Below are positions 1 through 7,074 of a stretch of 64,000 nucleotides of DNA, piece by piece. Under the pieces are notes generated by a model. The model had not been told where the DNA came from, ran no database searches, and saw nothing but the letters and a program-made list of their open reading frames with translations. Within the stretch, counting starts at the first letter, position 1. Each line of letters starts with the position of its first letter. Source of the stretch: Clostridium bowmanii (GTDB lineage Bacteria; Bacillota; Clostridia; Clostridiales; Clostridiaceae); the NCBI RefSeq assembly GCF_018861315.1, contig NZ_JAHLDL010000003.1:1-64000 (forward strand). The letters are read 5' to 3'. Position numbers and translations under genes: made by a program.

Positions 1-79
1 GTACAGAAAAGGTGTTTGTTTTTGTGGTTATTTGGAAATTATTCAGGGTTCTTATTTTCCTAAATCTCATGGTTTTAGT

Positions 80-1411
80 TTACCACTTACAATTGTCTTC
101 ATCAGTGACAAATCTCCATTTATTGACCTTTAAACTCTGTTTTATAAGCCAAAAATGAGCCATAGTCGTATATGTTGAGTTTAGATGTACCCCTTCAATA
201 TATTTCTTCCTTCTTTCAAATACATGTAAGGATGTTTCATATTCCTCGTAAGTTTCATCATCAAATAAAGTTGGAGGCTGTGGATAGTAAGGGAATCTAT
301 AAGCTCCATTTTTACCCTGATACTCGTATAAATGGTCTTCTTTATATTTTAAGGTGTCTTCTTCTATATCCTCTATATTAACATTGAAATTATAATTAAT
401 ATCTGCTCTAAATATATATTGAGAATGAGTATCTCCACTAATTGTTATATGAGTTTTAAAAATCTGTTCTTCAACATCCTCATAATCGTCTCCGCCTTTA
501 CCTTTTTTTCTAATATTATTTAAATAATAAACCATATTATCAGTATTAATCCACATTCTGTCGAATGTCTTGGTTTTTAAAGGCTTGGTTTCATGTCTTT
601 CAAGGAATTCTAAGCAACGTTTGTATACCCATTCAAGTTTACCATAGTATGTAGTCGGATTTATTTCTAATATTTCACAGGTTCTTTTTACAGGAACTTT
701 TCTTATTAGCATTTTAAAGAATAGTGGTAAAACCTCATTTCTTTGTTGATGATAGTTTGTGGATATTTCTCTTGCAGGTAGTGTATTTGTGTTCTTCTTA
801 CACTTTTTACACTGCCATTTATCTGATTTGCTTGTGCTTCTACCTTTGTGGTAAAAATTTTTAGGAATTGTATAAGGGGTTGATATATTATTTAAACAAT
901 CATCATAATGAAATTGGTAAATTGGCTCAATATCTTTTACGGTATTAATTATCTTTAACCTCTTAATTTCTTCTGCTAATGCCCAATTAGAATAACATAC
1001 TGAGTGTTTATTGATTACAATTCCATCTCTCACGTTTATTACAGGAGTATTGCAATGAATATATTTTGAAGTTTCATTACCTCCTAACTTGTATTTATAC
1101 GGTTTGTTGGGAGCTTGTATAAACCTTTCTTGAACTTCCCCGAACCATTGACAAGATGGATTATCACAGTAATTAACTTGAATAAGATAATCCATGTTAT
1201 TTAGGATTATTTTCACTGGTCGAAAAACTAAATCTCTATATAATTTGGCAAATTTTACAGGAGATAAAAGAGGATAATTTATAGCCCTTGATTCAACTTC
1301 TTCATCAGTTATCGGACATTCCACTTTAATTATTGAATCATCAGAGGATTCCGCCAAAGTCTTTAACTTACTCAACTGATTTGTCCTCGGATGTGATATT
1401 TCCAGTATCAC
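80..1411 (-). CDS. Zinc-ribbon / HTH / DDE-like protein, possible transposase, probably C-terminally incomplete
   Basis: I do not recognise the family with certainty. An N-terminal Cys cluster (C82, C87, C120, C139) is followed by a CxxC at 201-204, a helix-turn-helix-like stretch at about 238-262, an Asp in WINTDN (D291) and one in FRADIN (D336). The chain ends just after FVTDED (437-439). This order resembles IS1-type and related transposases, in which a zinc ribbon and HTH precede a DDE core. If so, the core is cut short, because a third acidic residue should follow. The same frame stays open beyond the TAA to the window edge. The first codon is GTG with no ribosome site. TTG at 1375, preceded by GAGG and beside the stop of the upstream 91-codon gene, is a better start and would couple the two genes. 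Function is inferred. Confidence 0.5.
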   Translation of the reverse strand: MILEISHPRTNQLSKLKTLAESSDDSIIKVECPITDEEVESRAINYPLLSPVKFAKLYRDLVFRPVKIILNNMDYLIQVNYCDNPSCQWFGEVQERFIQAPNKPYKYKLGGNETSKYIHCNTPVINVRDGIVINKHSVCYSNWALAEEIKRLKIINTVKDIEPIYQFHYDDCLNNISTPYTIPKNFYHKGRSTSKSDKWQCKKCKKNTNTLPAREISTNYHQQRNEVLPLFFKMLIRKVPVKRTCEILEINPTTYYGKLEWVYKRCLEFLERHETKPLKTKTFDRMWINTDNMVYYLNNIRKKGKGGDDYEDVEEQIFKTHITISGDTHSQYIFRADINYNFNVNIEDIEEDTLKYKEDHLYEYQGKNGAYRFPYYPQPPTLFDDETYEEYETSLHVFERRKKYIEGVHLNSTYTTMAHFWLIKQSLKVNKWRFVTDEDNCKW

Positions 1412-1643
1412 TATTTGCTTTTAAAAGTGCATTAAGTCTTTTATTATTGCGTTTTTTATTTGCCCAATTTATAAATCCTTGGTCTTTAAGAAGATTATTA
1501 AGAAATTTATCAATAACTTCGCTTTCGGTATAATCTGTATATTCAGCATAATATTTTACTATAGCCTTTGTATTTTCAGATATTTCCCAACCAGGATTAA
1601 CTTTAACTAAAGTTTTAGGTTTAATGAATTCAATATTAGACAT
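1368..1643 (-). CDS. Small hypothetical protein, possibly DNA-binding, partner of the zinc-ribbon protein
   Basis: This 91-residue protein begins at ATG 1643 behind a textbook AGGAGG with 7-nt spacing. I do not recognise a named family. The middle (about 18-55) reads as an amphipathic helix, a short turn and a second helix, followed by a Lys/Arg/Asn-rich segment, which would fit a small ribbon-helix-helix or accessory DNA-binding protein. Its 3' end overlaps the downstream gene in a different frame, as in two-ORF insertion elements. A tandem 12-bp repeat sits next to its promoter and could be its own binding site. The DNA-binding role is inference. Confidence 0.55.
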   Translation of the reverse strand: MSNIEFIKPKTLVKVNPGWEISENTKAIVKYYAEYTDYTESEVIDKFLNNLLKDQGFINWANKKRNNKRLNALLKANSDTGNITSEDKSVE

Positions 1644-1965
1644 AAAATAGCCTCCTAATGTAAAATAAATACAAATATTAGCAATGTAAATAACAACTTC
1701 ACTGGTTTATGAATTAATATTTTTGTATGCTATTACGTATGCTATTACATATAATATTATACCATTTAATTTATAATAATTATAGTCATACCAACGAAAA
1801 ATAGCGTATTAATTATATGCTAATTAATAAGCTATTTAATCTAATATTTATACTGTTATTTAATTGTTTTGCAACCCAAAATCAAACCCGTTGAATATAC
1901 TTTCGATAGCTTTTCTTCTTGGTAACAATAAATCTTAAGAAGAACATAGAAATTTGCACACCTTT
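1644..1965. other. Intergenic region with a promoter and tandem repeat, otherwise empty
   Basis: These 322 bases separate the small two-gene element from the broken rfbD. They contain the promoter and tandem repeat of the 91-codon gene. The rest is AT-rich and I see no reading frame or clear hairpin in it. Confidence 0.5.
1725..1761 (-). promoter_or_regulatory. Promoter -10 with adjacent tandem 12-bp repeat (putative operator)
   Basis: On the minus strand a TATAAT (1756-1761) is followed within 7 nt by two perfect head-to-tail copies of GTAATAGCATAC (1725-1748). The repeat covers the expected transcription start of the 91-codon gene. A perfect directly repeated 12-mer there is typical of an autorepressor operator. 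I see no good -35 element. Confidence 0.45.
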
Positions 1966-2805
1966 TTAATAAGAATCTAGATATTCCTCAATTGCTTCCT
2001 GCCAAGTTCTAGTTATATCTCCAGTTGTTAGTTCCAACATATAATTTCTAAGAACTGAATATTCTGGCCTTTTTGCGGATCTTTTAAATTCATCTGTTGT
2101 GCAAGGAAAAACTTCTGTATCAATACGTTTAAGTCTAAATATTTCTTTAGTGAATTCATACCATGTGCATTCCCCTTTACAGGTACAATGGAAAACTCCA
2201 TAATTCTTATCTTATATAAGCTTTATTATAACTCTAGCTAAATCAACTGTGCTTGTAGGTGTTCCCTTTTGGTCATTAACTACTTTTAATGTTGTATTAG
2301 TTTCACTTAAATTTATCATAGTCTTTACAAAATTATTTCCATCACCGTAAAGCCATGCGGTTCTAACTATATAATGCTTAGGATTGTTACTTTTAACTAA
2401 TATTTCTCCTTGTAATTTGGTTTTTCCATAAATGGTTTGTGGATTTACTGGATCAAACTCTGTTAGTGATTTATTTATATTACCATCAAAAACATAGTCC
2501 GTTGATACTTGTACAATTTCTGCACCAATTTGATTTGCAGCTGATGCTAAGTTTTTAGGCCCTATTGTATTTATCTTATAAGCCATATCTATTTGTGACT
2601 CACGATTATCTACTGCTGTAAGTGCTGCGCAGTTTATAATTACATCTGGCTTATTTTCATTCACAAAACTATTTACTCCAATAACATTTGTTATATCTAA
2701 ATCCAATATATCTGTAAGTATTAGTTCACTATATTTCTTTTGTTTGTATTGTTTTGTAAGTTCTCTACCTAATTGGCCATTAGCTCCTGTTATTAATATC
2801 TTCAT
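1966..2805 (-). pseudogene. rfbD: dTDP-4-dehydrorhamnose reductase (RmlD) gene interrupted by an in-frame TAA
   Basis: RmlD reduces dTDP-4-keto-L-rhamnose to dTDP-L-rhamnose. From ATG 2805 (AAGGAG upstream) the frame encodes the NAD(P)-binding start KILITGANGQLG, STDYVFDG, the YGKTK catalytic motif and TAWLYG. It then meets TAA at 2212-2214. Translating on in the same frame gives YGVFHCTCKGECTWYEF, then a segment containing KRPEYSVLRN and TTGDITRTW, ending at TAA 1966-1968. This is the normal RmlD C-terminus. The whole is 279 sense positions plus the internal stop, the usual RmlD length, with no frameshift, so a single nonsense change is the lesion. Full loss of function is likely, because the missing third carries part of the substrate-binding domain. 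A sequencing error or read-through cannot be excluded. Confidence 0.85.
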
Positions 2806-2825
2806 AATTCATATCTCCTTTCCAT

Positions 2826-2853
2826 TAAATCCAGATCCACCTGTTACTAAATA
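2826..2853 (-). other. Stub matching the 5' end of rfbB, directly upstream of rfbD
   Basis: Read on the minus strand this stretch encodes YLVTGGSGF, the nucleotide-binding start of an SDR epimerase. It matches the intact rfbB at 38748-38775 at 27 of 28 bases. It has no start codon or remaining body and runs straight into the ribosome site of rfbD. I read it as the remnant of an internal deletion of an rfbB copy that once preceded rfbD. Confidence 0.55.
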
Positions 2854-3478
2854 TGTAATACTAACAGTGGGTATCTCACTAGTAATATCGCAAAGTGTAT
2901 TTGCAGATACATTAACACCTAAAACTTATACTGTAAAAAGTGGTGATTGCTTATCTATGATAGCGAAATCACAGGGAGTATCATTAGATAATCTAAGGAA
3001 AGCAAATAACAATTTAAGTGATACTATTTTGCCGGGACAAGTTCTCAAAGTTGGTGTAACAAATACTTCCACTGCACAAACGGAAAAAAGTTCAATAAAA
3101 TATACTGCAAGTGATTTAGACATGCTATCTAGATTAATAACTGCTGAAGCACAGGGAGAGCCTTATGATGCTCAAGTTGCTGTAGGGGAAGTGGTTATAA
3201 ACAGGGTTAAGCACAACCTTTTCCCAAATTCAATAAGCTCTGTTATTAATCAAAAAACTAATGGTAATTTTGAATTTACCCCAGTACTAAATGGTAACAT
3301 TAAAAAGCCTGCAACAGAAAGTGCCGTAAAAGCAGCATATGAGGCCCTTCATGGAAATGACCCAACAAATAACGCATTGTTTTTTTTTGATGGTGGTGTT
3401 CCAAAAGGTTTAACATCACCACAACCAGTTTCCATTGTAATAGGACATATGACATTTGTTTATTTGATAGAAAGTTAA
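2849..3478 (+). pseudogene. LysM-SleB (Hydrolase_2) cell-wall hydrolase lacking its 5' end
   Basis: The reading frame contains the rest of a signal peptide (hydrophobic stretch ending VFADT), one LysM domain (YTVKSGDCLSMIAKSQGV to LPGQVLKV) and a SleB/CwlJ-type Hydrolase_2 domain starting at LSRLITAEAQGEPYDAQV with the expected catalytic-site Glu. Such enzymes cut cortex or wall peptidoglycan. There is no ATG in frame. The only upstream candidates are a TTG at 2744 inside antisense rfbD and a GTG at 2867 inside the signal peptide, neither with a ribosome site. Homology seems to start exactly where the rfbB stub ends, so the 5' end was probably lost in the same rearrangement. A good terminator follows. 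Weak expression from GTG is possible. Confidence 0.6.
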
Positions 3479-3481
3479 AAT

Positions 3482-3530
3482 AAAAAAGATAGAATATTCG
3501 TAGTTTACTATGAATATTCTATCTTTTTTA
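3482..3530. terminator. Strong bidirectional intrinsic terminator
   Basis: A perfect inverted repeat of AAAAGATAGAATATTC and its complement flanks a 12-nt loop, with T- and A-rich ends on both sides. It lies just after the SleB-like frame and before the 3' end of the opposing DUF2922 gene, so it can serve both strands. Confidence 0.85.
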
Positions 3531-3598
3531 TTTTTCCTTAGCGATTAATTTTAAATTCAGCTGTGATTTAATCTAAAATCTATTTTTTCTATTCTTTT

Positions 3599-3835
3599 CT
3601 AAGCTACGTCAACTGTACTAGTATTAGTAGTAATTATCTTAGCATCTTTCTTGCCAATTAAGCTACCATTTGCTGATGCAAAAATGTTCTTTGCAATTAA
3701 TAAATTCATTAAAGCATTTGTTTCAGCATCTGTTACAGTTGGAACCCCATCGCCATCAGCCTTAATGTCATCTACAGTTAAAGTAAAATATTTACCTTCT
3801 GTAGCAGTTAAAAATCTCATAACTAATTTATGCAT
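3599..3835 (-). CDS. DUF2922 family protein
   Basis: This 78-residue protein has the DUF2922 pattern: HKLVMRFLTATEGKYFTLTVDD at the start, a central Val/Thr/Asp-Ala stretch, NIFASANGSL and a C-terminal AKIITTNTSTVDV. The family is common in Firmicutes, of unknown function, and is usually encoded next to a DUF1659 gene. Here the partner immediately upstream on the same strand is truncated. The start ATG at 3835 has an AGGAGG-type site just before it. Confidence 0.8.
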   Translation of the reverse strand: MHKLVMRFLTATEGKYFTLTVDDIKADGDGVPTVTDAETNALMNLLIAKNIFASANGSLIGKKDAKIITTNTSTVDVA

Positions 3836-3890
3836 ATCACTTTTCCTCCTTTAATTTTTTTAGTAACAGCTTTAAATCTTGAGCTAAAAC

Positions 3891-4055
3891 CTATTCAGTA
3901 ACTAAACTATACTGATCTTCTCTGTCAAGTCCGAACAATGGATAAGTTTTGATGTTGGATATAGCTTGTCCTACAGCAAAAATGTCTTCATCTGATGCAG
4001 TAAAGTTTTGTGCGGAACTTTTATAAATATATAGATTTACGTTAAGGACTTATAA
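3891..4055 (-). pseudogene. Truncated DUF1659 gene fragment
   Basis: On the minus strand the frame encodes NFTASDEDIFAVGQAIS, NIKTYPLFGLDRED and YSLVTE followed by TAG. This matches the C-terminal half of DUF1659 proteins, the usual neighbours of DUF2922. Upstream the frame has no start codon before a stop near 4056, and the N-terminal half is missing. It is therefore a broken partner of the DUF2922 gene 56 nt downstream. Confidence 0.55.
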
Positions 4056-4154
4056 TCAGAAAAAAATAAGTAATAAGGATTTAATAAACCCTATCTAAAC
4101 AAAAAATAAAAAAATACCCATCAAGCCAATTTCTCAGCTCAACAGATATCTTTT

Positions 4155-5150
4155 CTATTCTTTATACCCCTTCTCAAACCGCCAAGCATCCCTGCACATC
4201 TCTACCACATCTCGTTTAGATGTCCAGTGAAGCTCAATGGATGCTTTGGTAGTATCAGCATAACATGTGGCGATGTCACCTGGTCTCCTATCTACTATTT
4301 CATAGGGTACTTTAATGCCATTTGCCTCTTCAAAGGCCTTCACTAACTGTAGAACTGAAGTACCTTGCCCACTACCTAGGTTATAAATATGTACACCATT
4401 AGTGAGGTTATTAAGTGCTGCTACATGACCTTCTGCTAAATCCATTACATGAATATAATCTCTAACTCCTGTGCCATCCAATGTTGGATAATCATCTCCA
4501 AAAATACGTAATTTTTTAAGCTCTCCCTTTGCTACCTTAGTGATATAAGGCATCAAATTGTTAGGTATACCATTAGGTGCTTCACCAATTAATCCGCACA
4601 CATGAGCTCCAACTGGATTAAAATATCTAAGTAATGCCACAGACCAATCTGGATTTACTTTTACTACATCTGTGAGAATTCTCTCTATCATAGCTTTAGT
4701 TTCTCCATATGGGTTAGTTGTAGGCAATAACATCATTGTCTCTACAAAAGGACTCTTGTTATCACCATACACAGTAGCTGACGAGCTAAATACAATCTTT
4801 TTGACACCATACTTTCTGCATACCTTCACCAATACCATAGTTGAAACTAAGTTATTATAATAGTATTCTAAAGGCTTTTCTACAGACTCTCCAACTGCTT
4901 TAAGACCAGCAAAATGAATAACTCCATCAATTGAATGCTTAGAGAAAATGGTATCTAAAGCTTTCTCATCAGTTACATCTATCTCATAGAAAGTGACATC
5001 TTTATTTGATATTTTTTTTATTTTATCTATAGTTTCAACCTTACTGTTGCAAAGATTATCTGCAATAATAACTGTATAACCTGCTTCAAGCAATGCCACA
5101 CAAGTATGTGAGCCTATATATCCGGCTCCTCCTGTTACTAATATATTCAT
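4155..5150 (-). CDS. galE: UDP-glucose 4-epimerase
   Basis: GalE interconverts UDP-glucose and UDP-galactose with bound NAD. The protein starts MNILVTGGAGYIGSH, has SSSATVYG, the NPYGETK catalytic motif and the VRDYIHVMDLA and RPGDIATCYAD motifs of true GalE. At 331 residues it has normal length. ATG 5150 is chosen over the in-frame ATG at 5159 because AAGGAG lies only 2 nt before the latter and 11 nt before the former. It could supply UDP-Gal to the polysaccharide genes upstream. Confidence 0.93.
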   Translation of the reverse strand: MNILVTGGAGYIGSHTCVALLEAGYTVIIADNLCNSKVETIDKIKKISNKDVTFYEIDVTDEKALDTIFSKHSIDGVIHFAGLKAVGESVEKPLEYYYNNLVSTMVLVKVCRKYGVKKIVFSSSATVYGDNKSPFVETMMLLPTTNPYGETKAMIERILTDVVKVNPDWSVALLRYFNPVGAHVCGLIGEAPNGIPNNLMPYITKVAKGELKKLRIFGDDYPTLDGTGVRDYIHVMDLAEGHVAALNNLTNGVHIYNLGSGQGTSVLQLVKAFEEANGIKVPYEIVDRRPGDIATCYADTTKASIELHWTSKRDVVEMCRDAWRFEKGYKE

Positions 5151-5196
5151 ATGATACATATCTCCTTTCTGTTATCTATTCTTTCTTACACTTGTT

Positions 5197-5331
5197 CTAT
5201 TGTTCTATGTTTTTTACATGTATCTTTTTTATACCTTTTTTGATAAATGAAATTAAACCATAAATTATAAGATAAGCAACAAAAAATACTGCAAATCCCC
5301 ATAATCCTGCCATTATATCCGCAAATTCCAT
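5197..5331 (-). CDS. Possible small membrane protein
   Basis: From ATG 5331 the frame encodes 44 residues with one clear transmembrane helix (about 8-28) followed by a Lys-rich tail. A longer version could start at TTG 5403. Neither start has a convincing ribosome site and I recognise no family. It lies between the CWB2 gene and galE on the same strand. Confidence 0.3.
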   Translation of the reverse strand: MEFADIMAGLWGFAVFFVAYLIIYGLISFIKKGIKKIHVKNIEQ

Positions 5332-5413
5332 ACTACCACGGTTTGTAATTTTCTGCTCAATTTTGATACCAAAAACTATAACTTTCCTGAACGTAGTGGA
5401 CAATTTCTATTTG

Positions 5414-6811
5414 CTATTTAATTTTTTGCTTTTCCTTGCCATCTGTTTTTATTTTATAACTTTTACTATCATTAGAAAGATTATAGTATATCCAATTATT
5501 TTCAATTTTTTTAATGGTGATATTAATGTCTATAGGGAAATCTTTATAATGCCTCGATATATAGTCATAGGTGTAATTATTTACGTCTCCTCCAATAAAG
5601 AACACTCTGGTATTTTCCGAACCATCTAATTTCATCTTGTATATAGCATTTTCACCCCAAAAAGTTATAATCTCATCACTATATGCATAAACGGTGGTTT
5701 TATTATAATATACCCATTCACCATCAATAACTATTTGATTTATATTAGGTTTCCCTCCCAAATTATTTCTAGGGAGTAAACTTTTTAATTCATATGCCTT
5801 GTCAGCAATTTTTTTATAATTATTCATCAGGTATTCTGATTTAGCACTTATAACTCCATCTCCACCTAAAATAATAGGTGTTGTAAAAGCTCTGTTCATT
5901 ATATTTTGTAATTCCATACGCATTTTAAATTCATAATAAATAAAGTGGGCAGACCTCCAATCTTGTTTGTCTAGATATAAAATTGGTGAATTATTTTTTG
6001 CTGCTAATACACTGCATGTCAAAGCATCTGCATAATTATCACCAGTAGCTACATAGAATGTATTTGAATTAAGGATATCCTCATAGGTGAGAATAGCATC
6101 TTGATTAGTTTTATAACGATCTGTACCGTAAATATTTCCATATGCAAAATTAAATGGCTTTACTATATCTCCAGATGCTATAGTCTCATCTCCTACTATA
6201 TAAGCCTTTATAATAGGTTTGCTTTTAAGATATTTAGTAGTACTTTCAGGTATCTTTTTAGGTTGTATAAGCAGTATAGGTATACCCAATTTGGCTGCAG
6301 CAGGTGCTACTGATAAAGCATCAGGAAAGTTTTCTCCTATTGCAAGAATTACTTTATTAATATTACCCATCATTTCTGCCACTTTAACTGCTGTTTCATA
6401 TCTGTCCTTTCCTGCAAGCCGTGTAACCTTAATATTCAGAGATTTTAGTTGAGATTCCACAGTAGCTGTTATAACTCCTTGTCCACCAACAATAAACACA
6501 CTTTGTGTACCTAAACGAAGTAATTCTTTTTTAGTATCTTCATTCAGAGTATTTTTTTCTGTAAGTAGTATCGGTGCATTGTATTTCATGGCCAATGGAG
6601 ATACTACAATAGCATCCGGGAAATTTTGACCTGTTGCTATCACAGCATAGTTGGATTGCTTCCAACCCTCATTTGAAATTGCAACAGCTGTTTGATATCT
6701 GTTTTTACCACCTAATCTTTTAGTTGCTACTTGAGCAGATACTTCTGATGTTATCAAGAACAATAAAAGGAAAGATAGATAACATGGTAGAATAATTTTA
6801 TTTTTTTTCAT
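5414..6811 (-). CDS. Secreted cell-wall-binding protein with CWB2 repeats
   Basis: The protein begins with a signal peptide (KKNKIILPCY then a hydrophobic stretch ending EVSAQ). Three tandem cell-wall-binding repeat 2 units follow: RLGGKNRYQTAVAIS at about 32, RLAGKDRYETAVKVAE at about 135, and a more diverged YGTDRYKTNQD near 235. CWB2 triplets anchor clostridial surface proteins to anionic wall polymers. The C-terminal 120 residues contain WVYYN, IYKMKLDGSENTRVF and WIYYNLSNDSKSYKIKTDG, resembling DUF5050-type beta-propeller repeats. It therefore looks like an anchored surface protein with a small sensory or binding domain. The binding target is unknown. Confidence 0.85.
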   Translation of the reverse strand: MKKNKIILPCYLSFLLLFLITSEVSAQVATKRLGGKNRYQTAVAISNEGWKQSNYAVIATGQNFPDAIVVSPLAMKYNAPILLTEKNTLNEDTKKELLRLGTQSVFIVGGQGVITATVESQLKSLNIKVTRLAGKDRYETAVKVAEMMGNINKVILAIGENFPDALSVAPAAAKLGIPILLIQPKKIPESTTKYLKSKPIIKAYIVGDETIASGDIVKPFNFAYGNIYGTDRYKTNQDAILTYEDILNSNTFYVATGDNYADALTCSVLAAKNNSPILYLDKQDWRSAHFIYYEFKMRMELQNIMNRAFTTPIILGGDGVISAKSEYLMNNYKKIADKAYELKSLLPRNNLGGKPNINQIVIDGEWVYYNKTTVYAYSDEIITFWGENAIYKMKLDGSENTRVFFIGGDVNNYTYDYISRHYKDFPIDINITIKKIENNWIYYNLSNDSKSYKIKTDGKEKQKIK

Positions 6812-6837
6812 GATTGTCTCCCCCTTTTGTTTTAGAG

Positions 6838-6861
6838 TCTAGACGTCCGCCTAGATTTTTT
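6838..6861 (+). terminator. Short hairpin with T-tract upstream of the CWB2 gene
   Basis: TCTAGACGTCCGCCTAGA can fold with one mismatch and a tight loop and is followed on the plus strand by six T. No plus-strand gene leads into it, so it may instead act in the 5' leader of the CWB2 gene on the minus strand. Confidence 0.25.
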
Positions 6862-6945
6862 CTATATCTTCTATAATTAAAATTCTACAATAACAGGATA
6901 ATCCCTTTTATAAATATAAAATATTTATGTTTTGCTTAATATTCT

Positions 6946-6979
6946 AAAAAAAACTACCAAATTATATTAAATATAATTT
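6946..6979 (-). terminator. Weak AT-only terminator after the CapD-like gene
   Basis: On the minus strand a palindrome AAATTATATTTAATATAATTT is followed a few bases later by eight T. The stem is purely A/T and so weak, but it is correctly placed about 100 nt past the stop of the dehydratase gene. Confidence 0.35.
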
Positions 6980-7074
6980 AGCAGCTTCTCTCCTTGGCTT
7001 TCGCCATTCCGATTCCGTACCTTACGATATGTTTCTAAAAATAATTTATTCTGCAATTTTTTACTAACTAATAA

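Noticed and set aside
1368-1411. Programmed frameshift between the two genes of the left-edge element
   Set aside because: No slippery heptamer is visible in the overlap, and the TTG at 1375 behind GAGG explains translation by coupling.
6985-7030. GC-richer patch after the CapD-like gene
   Set aside because: It looked like a gene remnant, but the only open reading is a dozen residues and matches nothing I know.
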